Source: Deinococcus frigens DSM 12807
GTDB lineage: Bacteria > Deinococcota > Deinococci > Deinococcales > Deinococcaceae
DNA: 39,096 nt
Assembly (NCBI RefSeq): GCF_000701425.1
Contig: NZ_JNIW01000034.1
Location: 1-39,096, forward strand
Direction of reading: 5' to 3'
Each line of letters starts with the position of its first letter. Position 1 is the first letter of the stretch. A model generated the notes under the pieces. The model was not told where the DNA came from. It worked only from the letters and a program-made list of their open reading frames with translations, and did not search any database. The position numbers and the translations under genes were made by a program. Positions 6,928-18,323 of this stretch are shown piece by piece.

Positions 6928-7659
6928 ATGACCCGCTCCCCCCCGCTTCCCTTCCAGACCGTCCACGGCACGCCGCAGCCGCTGGACTGGCTGTGCCTGG
7001 CCCCCCACCCCGACGACGCCGAGATCGGCGCGGGCGGCGCGCTGATCCGGCTGGCGCAGGCAGGACGCGCCGTGGGCATCCTGGAACTCTCGCGCGGCGA
7101 GCGCGGCACGCAGGGAACGCCGGAAGTACGGGTGGCCGAATGTGCGCGGGCAGCAGTGATCATGGGCCTGCGCTGGCGCGGCAATCTGGGCCTGAAGGAC
7201 GGCGAATTGACCGACACCCCTGGCAGCGCGCACGCCCTGGCCGCCGCCCTGCGCGCGGTGCGCCCGCGCGTGCTGCTGGTGCCGCACCACAGGGACCGCC
7301 ACCCGGACCATTTCGGCACGTACCATCTGGCGCGGCGGGCCGTTCATCTGGCGCAGCTTCACAAGGCCGAGCTGGGCGGCGAGCCGCACCGCATCGCGAG
7401 GACGCTGCTGTACCAGGGCAATGCGGATATCCAGCCCGACGTGCTGATCGACGTGGAAAGCGTGCAACGCGAGTGGGAAGCCGCCGTCCGCGCCCACGAC
7501 AGCCAGTTCTCGGGCGAGGCGATCTCAGAGACAGTTACGCCCGAGATCGTCACGCGCCGCCGCGCCCGCCAGAGCTACTGGGGCACGCTGGCGCGCGTGC
7601 GCTACGCCGAAGCCTTCGAATCCGAGGACCCGCTGCTGCTGGACCCAGTGGCGTTGTAG
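6928..7659 (+). CDS. bshB1: bacillithiol biosynthesis deacetylase BshB1-like
   Basis: About 243 aa, PIG-L/LmbE family. Bacillithiol deacetylases remove acetyl from GlcNAc-malate, the middle step of bacillithiol synthesis; Deinococcus uses bacillithiol as its low-molecular-weight thiol. The metal motif HPDD is at residues 27-30. [14 protein letters not shown] and the second motif [10 protein letters not shown] (HPDH at 125-128) match the BshB1 branch closely, as does the late YAEAF. The ATG at 6928 is preceded by TATCCT (6915-6920) with 7 bases between and no ribosome-binding site, so the mRNA is probably leaderless. The N-terminus is about 18 residues longer than in Bacillus. The product is cytoplasmic; the gene stands alone next to tRNA-Thr. 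Confidence 0.88.
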   Translation: MTRSPPLPFQTVHGTPQPLDWLCLAPHPDDAEIGAGGALIRLAQAGRAVGILELSRGERGTQGTPEVRVAECARAAVIMGLRWRGNLGLKDGELTDTPGSAHALAAALRAVRPRVLLVPHHRDRHPDHFGTYHLARRAVHLAQLHKAELGGEPHRIARTLLYQGNADIQPDVLIDVESVQREWEAAVRAHDSQFSGEAISETVTPEIVTRRRARQSYWGTLARVRYAEAFESEDPLLLDPVAL

Positions 7660-7680
7660 GGGCGTGCGGGCTGGGGCCGG

Positions 7681-9093
<1,413 letters not shown>

Positions 9094-9444
9094 GGGCTTC
9101 AGTATGGGGCGGGGCGGACAGATGAGGAAAAGGAGGTCTGGGCAGCCAGCGAAAAAAGGGGGCGCGGACGCGGAACCTTAATCACGCTCCCTGCCCGTTC
9201 CAGCTTCAATGTCCCGGATGCTCCGTCCCGTTGCCCCGGCTGTCTTGATACAGCGAGACTGGTTGCGGCGACTGCGGCGACGGTTCATACCAGTGGCGAT
9301 GTGTGACGGGCCACGGGACCGGTGTCCTGTGCAGCCACCAGTATTGTCGGCCTGCCGCCGGACAGATTCATCATGTCGCTGGGCCTGCTCCCTGAGGTAA
9401 TCGTCCCTACAGCATGCAGGACGCAGATCGTTTAACGTGAAGCG
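9094..9444. other. intergenic region without a convincing gene
   Basis: About 350 bases between the divergent lysC and yceI-like genes. The leaderless promoter of lysC lies at the left edge and TAACGT, the -10 candidate for the yceI-like gene, at 9433-9438. In between, 9255-9272 matches the terminal repeat of the 109-bp element at 14 of 18 bases, and GCCACCAGTAT (9333-9343) matches the opposite end exactly over 11 bases. This may be a decayed relative of that element, or chance. Short frames here are not convincing. Confidence 0.35.
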
Positions 9445-9993
9445 GTGAAAAGCCTTCTGCTCTCCTTTAGCGGTCTGCTGGGTCTTTCTCTCGTGTCAGC
9501 GGCTGCTGCGCCCTATGCGGCCAGCGACGGCACTGCGACGTTTGAATACCGCGTGACTTTCGTGAACGTCAAGGGGACGATGGAAGGTGTGACCAGCAGC
9601 GTCGATCTGGACCCGGACGATCTGGCCGCCACCAGCGGCACGGTCACAGTTCCCCTCTCCGAGTTGAAGACCGGCAACAGCCTGCGCGACAGCCACGCGA
9701 AGGGGACGGGGGCACTGAACACGGCGCAGTTTAAGGACGCCACCTTCACGTTAGAGAAACTGACGGGCGGCAAATTGACCGGGGGACAAACCCTCGCCAC
9801 TACCGCCACGGGTCAATTGACCATCAAAGGCGTGAGGAAACCGGTCAGCGCGCCGATCAAGGTTACCCTGAACGCGGGCAAGGTCAACGTCAGCACCCAG
9901 TTCAAGTTCAATCCGCTGGACTATGGCGTGCGCTACCCGGGCGGGGCCGACAACATCACGGTCAACGTGGACTTCGTGCTGACCGCGCGCTGA
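9445..9993 (+). CDS. YceI family secreted protein
   Basis: About 182 aa with a signal peptide (MKSLLLSFSGLLGLSLVSAAAA, cut near residue 22). The mature part is a YceI lipocalin-like barrel: an N-terminal FEYRVTFVNVKGTMEGV, the central SLRDSHAKG, and KPVSAPIKVTLNAG before the final strands. YceI proteins bind polyisoprenoid or amphiphilic molecules in the periplasm; the ligand here is unknown. The GTG start has TAACGT 6 bases upstream and no ribosome-binding site, so it is probably leaderless. The gene stands alone, 146 bases before the glycolytic operon. Confidence 0.9.
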   Translation: MKSLLLSFSGLLGLSLVSAAAAPYAASDGTATFEYRVTFVNVKGTMEGVTSSVDLDPDDLAATSGTVTVPLSELKTGNSLRDSHAKGTGALNTAQFKDATFTLEKLTGGKLTGGQTLATTATGQLTIKGVRKPVSAPIKVTLNAGKVNVSTQFKFNPLDYGVRYPGGADNITVNVDFVLTAR

Positions 9994-10014
9994 GGACCGC
10001 CCCATGTGTCCAGT

Positions 10015-11153
<1,139 letters not shown>

Positions 11154-11161
11154 ACATGGAC

Positions 11162-11198
11162 GGCAGATGGTGGAGGGCTTGCGCCTTCTGCCATTTTC
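11162..11198 (+). promoter_or_regulatory. intercistronic hairpin between gap and pgk
   Basis: GGCAGA (11162-11167) pairs with TCTGCC (11187-11192), followed by ATTTTCC. The hairpin sits in the 64-base gap between gap and pgk and could attenuate transcription or stabilise the gap message, consistent with the higher GAPDH output usual in such operons (inference). Confidence 0.35.
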
Positions 11199-11217
11199 CG
11201 TATTCCCAGGAGAACCC

Positions 11218-12387
<1,170 letters not shown>

Positions 12388-12705
12388 GTGGCCCCTATCA
12401 CCTGTTTTCTGACCTATGAAGTCAAGGCCGAGCGTCTGGCGGAGTTCGAGGTCTACGGGCGCAAGTGGATCGAGCTGATCACCTCGTTCGGGGGCCAGCA
12501 CCACGGCTATTTTCTGCCGTCGGAAGGAGCCTCGGACGCGGCCTATGCGCTGTTTACCTTTCCCAGCCTGGCCGATTACGAACGCTACCGCGAAGAGTCG
12601 ATGGAAGACCCACTGTGCCAGGAATTGTTCGCCGAACTGCCGCATCTGATCGAGCGCTATGACCGGACCTTTCTTAAACCCGTCCTGAACGGGCTGGAGC
12701 CATGA
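12388..12705 (+). CDS. NIPSNAP family protein
   Basis: 105 aa, a dimeric alpha/beta (ferredoxin-like) barrel of the NIPSNAP family. Typical features are the opening [36 protein letters not shown], and [21 protein letters not shown]. Biochemical roles in bacteria are poorly known. The GTG start follows the pgk stop with no gap, and the stop overlaps the tpiA start (ATGA), so it is locked into the glycolytic operon. That placement suggests a link with triose metabolism, but this is inference. Confidence 0.85.
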   Translation: MAPITCFLTYEVKAERLAEFEVYGRKWIELITSFGGQHHGYFLPSEGASDAAYALFTFPSLADYERYREESMEDPLCQELFAELPHLIERYDRTFLKPVLNGLEP

Positions 12706-13439
12706 TGATTCAGAACCTGCTGGCCCTGAACTGGAAGATGAACAAGACCCCCGCCGAGGCCCGCGCCTGGGCCGAGGAACTGCGCGAGAAGCTGGAGCTG
12801 GGCGAGGCCGAACTGGCCGTCATGGCCCCGACCATCGCGCTACCGTCGCTGGCCGCGCACCTGCCCCCCGGCGTGGCGCTGGGCGCGCAGGACGTCTCGG
12901 CCCACGAATCGGGCGCATATACCGGCGAGACCAGCGCGGCCATGCTGATCGACGTTGGCGCAAAATACGCCGTGGTGGGCCACAGCGAACGCCGCGAGTA
13001 CCACCACGAGTCCGATACCGACGTGGCCGCCAAGGCCAAGCAGGCGCAGGCCAACGGCCTGATCCCCATCGTCTGCGTGGGCGAGGGCCTGGACGTGCGC
13101 GAGAAGGGCGAGCAGGTAACGTACACGCTGAAACAACTGGCGGGCAGTCTGGCGGGCGTTGGGCCGGAAGTCGTGATCGCCTACGAGCCGGTCTGGGCCA
13201 TCGGCACGGGCAAGACAGCCACCGCCGACGACGCCGAGGAGCTGGCCGCCGCCATCCGCGACGCGCTGATCGAGCGGTATGGCAGCGACGCCGACAGGAT
13301 CCGCATCCTGTACGGCGGTAGCGTCAAGCTGGACAACATCGCCACCCTCTGCGACAAGCCCAATGTGAACGGCGCGCTGGTGGGCGGCGCGAGCCTGAAG
13401 GTGCCGGACGTGATCGGGATGAACGAAGCCCTGAAGTAG
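12702..13439 (+). CDS. tpiA: triose-phosphate isomerase
   Basis: About 245 aa TIM barrel interconverting dihydroxyacetone phosphate and glyceraldehyde-3-phosphate. Visible: NWKMNKT (substrate Asn and Lys) at the N-terminus, [16 protein letters not shown], His94 in VGHSERRE, the catalytic Glu162 in [11 protein letters not shown] (flexible lid loop following) and YGGSVK near the end. The start is one of two adjacent ATGs (12702 or 12705), overlapping the stop of the NIPSNAP gene. Last gene of the operon; a strong terminator follows. Confidence 0.97.
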   Translation: MMIQNLLALNWKMNKTPAEARAWAEELREKLELGEAELAVMAPTIALPSLAAHLPPGVALGAQDVSAHESGAYTGETSAAMLIDVGAKYAVVGHSERREYHHESDTDVAAKAKQAQANGLIPIVCVGEGLDVREKGEQVTYTLKQLAGSLAGVGPEVVIAYEPVWAIGTGKTATADDAEELAAAIRDALIERYGSDADRIRILYGGSVKLDNIATLCDKPNVNGALVGGASLKVPDVIGMNEALK

Positions 13440-13452
13440 GGTGCGGGCCGCC

Positions 13453-13491
13453 AGACTCCCCACGCCGGGTCCGGGCGGGGGAGTCTTTTTT
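13453..13491 (+). terminator. terminator of the glycolytic operon
   Basis: AGACTCCCC (13453-13461) pairs with the GGGGGAGTCT tract ending at 13487, followed by a T-run. It lies 13 bases after the tpiA stop. Confidence 0.85.
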
Positions 13492-13514
13492 CTGGGCGGC
13501 CCTACACTGCGGCG

Positions 13515-14249
13515 GTGGGAACCTGGATCAGCCATTTCCGGATCGCAGAGCAACTGCTGGAGCATCTGCCGCACCTCGCTGCCGAGGCGTTCATCGTGGG
13601 CAACATCGCGCCCGATTCCGGACGTCCGAATGCCGACTGGACCGCGTTCGATCCGCCCAAGACCGTCACGCACTTTCTGCGGGCCGGGGAGGACGAGGGC
13701 CGCATCCGGGATGTGCAGTTTTACCGCGAGTATGTACTTCCGGCAGAGCGGGAGGACCGACAGACGTTCAGCTTTATCCTCGGCTATTTCACGCATCTGG
13801 TTTCGGACAACCTGTGGATGCACCTGATCGGCCAACCGACGAAAGAGACCTTCGCGGCGGAGTTCAGCGCGGACCGCGCCGCCACCTGGGACCATGTGAA
13901 GGACGACTGGTACGGGCTGGACCACAAATATCTGCGCGACTTCCCCGACAATGTGTTCGCACGAGCCGTTGTGAACGCCGTTAATCCCGCCTCTCCCCTG
14001 CCCTTCTTGCCATCGGGCGCACTGGCAGACAGGCTGGACGATCTACGGACGTTCTACAGGCATCCCGGCGACATGGTTCTGGATCGCCCCTATCCCTACC
14101 TGAGCGAGGCCACCATGAACCGCGTCGTGGACGACAGCGCGCGGATCATTTCGGAACTGCTGGCCCGGCTGGAAGCGGGTGGAGTACCCAAGGGGGCGGA
14201 AGTTTCACTGCCTGGTCTCGATCTGCCTGCACCTTACGCATTGCCCTGA
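13515..14249 (+). CDS. zinc-dependent phospholipase C-like protein
   Basis: About 244 aa. The N-terminus GTWISHFRIAEQL with a conserved His, the motif EAFIVGNIAPDSG, the TH pair (KTVTHFL) and FILGYFTHLVSDNLW with His/Asp supply the metal ligands expected of the zinc-dependent PLC/S1-P1 nuclease-like fold. No signal peptide is present, unlike secreted phospholipases, so an intracellular hydrolase is more likely. The GTG start has TACACT (13503-13508) 6 bases upstream, a leaderless start. Substrate unknown. Confidence 0.8.
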   Translation: MGTWISHFRIAEQLLEHLPHLAAEAFIVGNIAPDSGRPNADWTAFDPPKTVTHFLRAGEDEGRIRDVQFYREYVLPAEREDRQTFSFILGYFTHLVSDNLWMHLIGQPTKETFAAEFSADRAATWDHVKDDWYGLDHKYLRDFPDNVFARAVVNAVNPASPLPFLPSGALADRLDDLRTFYRHPGDMVLDRPYPYLSEATMNRVVDDSARIISELLARLEAGGVPKGAEVSLPGLDLPAPYALP

Positions 14250-14801
14250 GGGTAAGGGGGAACCGGTTGCAGGATCTGGCCGGACCACGCCCTCCCAAAA
14301 CCTGGAATAGCAATTGCAAACGCACGCAAATCTGGCCCTTTACGCTGTCGCTGGCCTGTTGAGGCAGCCGGGTAAAATGAAATCCCAACGTATTGAGGTA
14401 AACCTAGTCTTTCCGCCTGTTGCGGCAGAATATCCAGTCTTCCCCGCCAAAGCATTGCGCCACAAGACGAGGAATAGCATCTGTTCATTGCAGCGGTGCC
14501 ACAAGCCATCATGAAACGATTCCGGAGCCGAACGGCGGCTGTTCTCCACTCATGGCGCAGGTGCCTAGAAGGTTGCTGCCCTTCAGATTGTTTCCAAAGA
14601 TGACCGGCGTGAAAATCTACCATGAAAAGTAGGATCTAGCAATGTTTATAATTTCTTGCTCCTAGCGAAGTAAATATGAATAAGCCTTAATTAAGCCATT
14701 GCACATAAAATTGGATTTCACACATTTTAGGGTAGGCCCATGCGCAAAGACGACGGAATCCGCCCGTTGATCAGAGCGTCACACTAAAAGGTGGTTCCCC
14801 C
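14250..14801. other. AT-richer intergenic region, no recognised gene
   Basis: About 550 bases between the PLC-like gene and the WGxxGxxG protein. GC content drops visibly, most of all at 14636-14740, which holds TTTATAATTT and the palindrome CTTAATTAAG (14686-14695). The open frames here have no family resemblance and no good start signals. The AT-rich part probably contains the promoter of the following secreted protein; the rest may be decayed foreign DNA. Confidence 0.4.
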
Positions 14802-15071
14802 ATGAAAAAAGCCCTGCTTCTCAGCCTAGCCCTGCTCGTTTATCCCGTCGCCTCGGCACAGGACACGACGTCCACAGAAACCTCTACGACAACGGCTCCA
14901 CTGGACCCCAACAGCGACGGTGTGATCGACACCAACAACAATGGTCGGGCCGACACCCGCGAGTTCCCCTGGGGCCTGCTGGGCTTGCTGGGCTTGATCG
15001 GTCTGGCCGGGGCGAACCGCCGCACGGTCACGCCGGTCCAGGTGGACACCCGGGACACCACCCGACTTTAA
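14802..15071 (+). CDS. WGxxGxxG family surface protein with EF-hand-like loop
   Basis: 89 aa. Signal peptide at residues 1-20 (MKKALLLSLALLVYPVASAQ), then a Thr/Ser-rich linker. An Asp/Asn-rich stretch at 35-51 (DPNSDGVIDTNNNGRAD) follows, resembling two calcium-binding EF-hand/dockerin loops. The Gly/Leu helix WGLLGLLGLIGLAG at 57-70 ends with the basic NRR. This tripartite tail is the WGxxGxxG sorting-type signal of Deinococcus and cyanobacterial small surface proteins. The ATG has AAGGTGG 8 bases upstream. It stands alone, with a strong terminator after it. Confidence 0.8.
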   Translation: MKKALLLSLALLVYPVASAQDTTSTETSTTTAPLDPNSDGVIDTNNNGRADTREFPWGLLGLLGLIGLAGANRRTVTPVQVDTRDTTRL

Positions 15072-15086
15072 TTCCGCTGGCAAGGT

Positions 15087-15119
15087 TCCACCTGGAGACG
15101 TTCCGGGTGGATTTTTTTT
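15087..15119 (+). terminator. terminator after the WGxxGxxG protein
   Basis: TCCACC (15087-15092) pairs with GGTGGA (15106-15111), followed by eight T. Confidence 0.85.
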
Positions 15120-15215
15120 GCACGTTCTGGGGTGCCAGTCGCCTCCCGTGATGGACAGATGGCGTTCCGGCCCAGCCCGAGGCGGGTGACCCGCTGCTCT
15201 GCCATAATTCCAGGC

Positions 15216-16559
15216 ATGGCCCCAACTTCCAGCATTCATGACCTTAAACACCACGTTGGCCAGAGCGTGAGCGTTCACGCCTGGCTGACGGACAAGAGCG
15301 GCAAGGGCAAACTGCAATTTCTGAAGCTGCGCGACGGCAGCGGCTTCGTGCAGGCCACCGTCTTCAGGGGCGACGTGGCCGAGGACGTGTTCGAGGCCGC
15401 CAAACGGCTGACCCAGGAACAGGCCGTCACCGTGACCGGCGAGGTCCGCGCCGACGAACGCGCCCCAGGCGGCGTGGAGCTGAGCGTGCGCGAAGTCTCG
15501 GCCATCTCCGAGAACCACGCCGAGTACGCCATCACGCCCAAGGAACACGGCACCGAATTTCTGATGGACCACCGCCACCTGTGGCTGAGGCACCGCCGCC
15601 CCTGGGCCGTGATGCGGGTGCGCGACAGCGTGCAGCGGGCCATCGTGGACTTCTTTCACGGCGAGGGCTTTATCCGCTTTGACGCGCCGTTCTTCACGCC
15701 CAATGCCGCCGAGGGAACCACCGAGCTGTTTGAAATTGATCTGTTCGGCGAGGACAAGGCCTACCTCTCGCAGACCGGACAACTGCACGCCGAGGCCGGG
15801 GCATTCGCCTTCGGCAAGGTCTACACCTCCGGCCCCACCTTCCGCGCCGAGAAAAGCAAAACGCGCCGCCACCTGCTGGAATTCTGGATGATCGAGCCGG
15901 AGGTGGCCCCCAGCAGCCACCGCGAGAACCTGGATTTGCAGGAGCGGATGCTGAGTTTCATCGTGCGCCGCGCGCTGGACGGGTGCGCGCAGGAGCTGGA
16001 GCTGCTGGGCCGCGACACCGCCAAGCTGGCCGGAGCTGCCGCGGGGAACTACCCGCGCATCACCTACACCGAGGCGCTGAAGATCGTGCGGCAACACATT
16101 GAGGCCGGGGATCTGCCGCCCAACGTGCAGGGCGACGTGCAGCCCGTCGAATGGGGCGACGATCTGGGTGCGCCGCACGAGACGATTCTGGGCCACCACT
16201 TCGACCGCCCGGTGATCATCGAGAAGTACCCGGCGGCCATCAAGGCGTTTTACATGCAGCCGGACCCCGAAGACCCGCGTGTTGCCCTGTGCGACGACGT
16301 GATCGCCCCCGAGGGCTACGGCGAGATCATCGGCGGCAGCGAGCGCATCCACGATTACCAGTTGCTGAAATCGCGAATCGAGGAGCAGGGGTTGCCGTTA
16401 GAGGCCTTCGACTGGTATCTGGACCTGCGGCGGGTGGGCAGCGTGCCGCACGCGGGCTACGGCATGGGCCTGGAGCGCGTGATCGCCTGGATCTGCGGCC
16501 TGGACCATATTCGCGAAGCGATTCCCTTCCCGCGCATGCTGACGCGCATGCGGCCCTGA
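15216..16559 (+). CDS. asnS: asparagine--tRNA ligase (class II)
   Basis: 447 aa. Attaches asparagine to tRNA-Asn in two steps. An N-terminal OB-fold anticodon-binding domain (residues about 15-110, [20 protein letters not shown]) leads into the class II core. That core has [20 protein letters not shown], motif 2 in [20 protein letters not shown] and motif 3 in [15 protein letters not shown]. The AsnRS-specific reading rests on overall length and lack of the bacterial AspRS insertion domain; an archaeal-type AspRS is the alternative. The ATG at 15216 has CATAAT (15203-15208) 7 bases before it and no ribosome-binding site: leaderless. An in-frame ATG at 15132 is upstream of that promoter. It is converged upon by the barstar remnant. 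Confidence 0.88.
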   Translation: MAPTSSIHDLKHHVGQSVSVHAWLTDKSGKGKLQFLKLRDGSGFVQATVFRGDVAEDVFEAAKRLTQEQAVTVTGEVRADERAPGGVELSVREVSAISENHAEYAITPKEHGTEFLMDHRHLWLRHRRPWAVMRVRDSVQRAIVDFFHGEGFIRFDAPFFTPNAAEGTTELFEIDLFGEDKAYLSQTGQLHAEAGAFAFGKVYTSGPTFRAEKSKTRRHLLEFWMIEPEVAPSSHRENLDLQERMLSFIVRRALDGCAQELELLGRDTAKLAGAAAGNYPRITYTEALKIVRQHIEAGDLPPNVQGDVQPVEWGDDLGAPHETILGHHFDRPVIIEKYPAAIKAFYMQPDPEDPRVALCDDVIAPEGYGEIIGGSERIHDYQLLKSRIEEQGLPLEAFDWYLDLRRVGSVPHAGYGMGLERVIAWICGLDHIREAIPFPRMLTRMRP

Positions 16560-16784
16560 GTATTGCAAAAGAGTGCACAAGAGGTTTGAATTTACAATAG
16601 TCAGCTCTATATGTTTAAATTCTAGCCAGGTCAAGTCGGTCAGCATATCATTCAAGGCATTCATACCCCCGCCGAAGCAGGAGGGGAAGCTGAACGCCTG
16701 AGCGAATTCAGAGTACATTTCCCGTGCATAGATCATCTCACTGGCATTTGAGGTCATACGGAGACAGCCCTGATCTGCCTTCAT
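16560..16784 (-). pseudogene. barstar-like immunity protein, truncated
   Basis: About 75 codons before running into the 3' end of asnS; the frame stays open to 16398, but that part is only asnS antisense. Residues 26-52 carry the barstar signature: FAQAFSFP, CFGGGMNALNDM, LTDLTWLE. Barstar inhibits barnase-type ribonucleases. The C-terminal helix and strand expected of a complete barstar (about 90 aa) are absent, so the gene looks cut. The ATG has AGGAGTG 7 bases upstream, the local GC content is low for this genome, and no partner toxin survives intact. Likely acquired, then truncated. Confidence 0.6.
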
Positions 16785-16801
16785 GTCAATTCACTCCTGC
16801 A

Positions 16802-17048
16802 CTAAAAAACATGTCTAGAGCTTGGAAAGACTATAAACGCTGACTTCAATGGCCGATAACTGAGGTTTTTGCTCGCTGAAACAGGTATGAGGCCCAGGCT
16901 AGATTTCGCTCCCTGGACAGGAGCGACAACAGGAGGTGCTTTGGTGGTATGAAGCCATCGGAACCAGCCTTTCCATAGCCTACCGGGTCGACCACAAGTG
17001 TCAAAGCCCGCCTGCTCAACATCTGCGTGCCATTCCGCCTCTGGACAA
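16802..17048 (-). pseudogene. possible decayed ribonuclease toxin upstream of barstar
   Basis: One frame is open for about 80 codons from the hacA stop to a TAG 17 bases before the barstar start, without a good start codon. It contains EWHADVEQAGFDTCGRPGRL; a neighbouring frame then reads GSDGFI. This order resembles the C-terminal strand-loop part of barnase-family ribonucleases, broken by a frameshift. The position directly upstream of a barstar gene supports the reading. It is an inference from short matches, and the region could instead be unrelated remnant DNA. Confidence 0.3.
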
Positions 17049-18323
17049 TCAGACTGCCGCCCCTACATCCCCCGGCAGGGCAATCTTGCCCATCACCGCC
17101 GTTGCCGCCGCCACGGCGGGCGAGGCTAGGTAAATCTGCGCGTCCTTGTCGCCCATGCGGCCTATGAAGTTGCGGTTGCTGGTGGACACGCAGACCTCGC
17201 CCGGCGCGAGCACGCCCTGATGACGGCCCATGCAGGGGCCGCAGCCCGGCGTTCCCAGCACTGCCCCGGCGCGTTGCAGGGTCAGCAGCGTGCCGTCCTC
17301 CATCGCCGCCTCCATGACCTGCGAACTGGCCGGAATGACCAGCAGGCGCGTGCCGGGGCTGACCTTGTGGCCCCTCAGCACCTCGGCGGCGGCGTGCAAA
17401 TCCTCCAGCCGCCCGTTGGTGCAGGTGCCGATAAAGACCTGATCGACTTTCAGGCCGCGCAGCTCGGATACGTCATGCACGTTGTCCACCTCGCTCGGCG
17501 CGCTCATGCGGGGGTTCAGGACGCTCAGATCGAGTTCGATGTGCTGGACATAGGTTGCGCCGTCATCGGGATAGACCCACTCGGGCACGTCGTACATGGT
17601 CAGGATCTCGCCGCCGGGAACCACGAGGCCCACCTTCGCGCCCGCCTCCACGCACAGGTTGGCCAGGGTCATGCGTTCGCCGCGTGTAAAGCGGTCTCCG
17701 GCGTGAATCTCGATGCTCTGGTACGTTGCGCCGTCCGCGCCCAGGGTACGGATCATTTCCAGGGCCAGGTCCTTGGCGCTCACGCCGGGCCGCAGCTCAC
17801 CCGTGAACGTCACCTTCACGCTTTCGGGCACCCGCAGCCACGTTTTGCCGCTGGCAGCGGCCAGGGCGATGTCGGTTGCGCCCATACCGGTGCCAAAGGC
17901 GGCCACCGCGCCGTAGGTGGTGGAGTGGCTGTCTGACCCCAGCACGATCCAGCCGGGCCGGGCCAGCCCCTCTTCCATCAATACCTGATGGCAGATGCCG
18001 CGCCCCACGTCGAACAGCGCCACGCCGGTCTGGGCGGCGTACTCGCGGGCCTCCTTCTGCGCCTGCGCCACGCTGACGGTGCTGGCCGGGGCCACATGGT
18101 CCACTACGATAGACACGCGCTCCGGGTATTTGGGCACGGCGGCCAGGTCCTTTTGCATGCGCTCGATGAAGCTCTGGGCAATCGAGTCCACCACCATCAC
18201 CTGATCGACTTCCACCACGGCCAGGTCTCCGGCGTACACCGTCTTATCGCCGCGCCGGGAGAGGATCTTCTCGGCCATCGTCTGGGGGTGTGGGGTGTGG
18301 GGTGTGGGGTGTGATGTGATCAT
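17049..18323 (-). CDS. hacA: homoaconitase large subunit (aconitase family)
   Basis: About 424 aa. Isomerises homocitrate to homoisocitrate through homoaconitate in alpha-aminoadipate lysine synthesis; the small subunit is not in this window. The sequence follows Thermus HacA nearly throughout (MAEKILSRRGDK, VVEVDQVMVVDSIAQSF, GSDSHSTTYGAV). The cysteine ligands of the 4Fe-4S cluster lie in FIGTCTNG and GTPGCGPCMG. Isopropylmalate dehydratase is the close alternative. The ATG at 18323 has AGGAGG 7 bases upstream and overlaps the HNH gene stop as TGATG. This start places a 7-bp tandem repeat in codons 3-14, before the conserved MAEKIL at 18278, which has no ribosome-binding site of its own. 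Confidence 0.88.
   Translation of the reverse strand: MITSHPTPHTPHPQTMAEKILSRRGDKTVYAGDLAVVEVDQVMVVDSIAQSFIERMQKDLAAVPKYPERVSIVVDHVAPASTVSVAQAQKEAREYAAQTGVALFDVGRGICHQVLMEEGLARPGWIVLGSDSHSTTYGAVAAFGTGMGATDIALAAASGKTWLRVPESVKVTFTGELRPGVSAKDLALEMIRTLGADGATYQSIEIHAGDRFTRGERMTLANLCVEAGAKVGLVVPGGEILTMYDVPEWVYPDDGATYVQHIELDLSVLNPRMSAPSEVDNVHDVSELRGLKVDQVFIGTCTNGRLEDLHAAAEVLRGHKVSPGTRLLVIPASSQVMEAAMEDGTLLTLQRAGAVLGTPGCGPCMGRHQGVLAPGEVCVSTSNRNFIGRMGDKDAQIYLASPAVAAATAVMGKIALPGDVGAAV
18284..18309. repeat. 7-bp tandem repeat (TGTGGGG) at the hacA 5' end, G4-capable
   Basis: Three perfect units of TGTGGGG (18289-18309) follow a GGGGG run (18284-18288), giving four G-runs separated by TGT, a canonical G-quadruplex pattern on the plus strand (template strand for hacA). 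In the gene it encodes a His/Pro/Thr stretch. One unit gained or lost shifts the frame between the supported start and the conserved body. Confidence 0.75.

Noticed and set aside
14234..14623. 129-aa leftward frame between the PLC-like and WGxxGxxG genes
   Set aside because: No recognisable motif, no start signal, and competing frames are equally open.
14826..16352. 508-aa leftward frame opposite asnS
   Set aside because: Antisense shadow of a well-supported synthetase; composition is typical of reverse-strand frames in GC-rich genes.
16931..16980. AGGAGGTG followed by ATG on the plus strand
   Set aside because: The frame closes after nine codons and lies within the leftward remnant; no gene supported.
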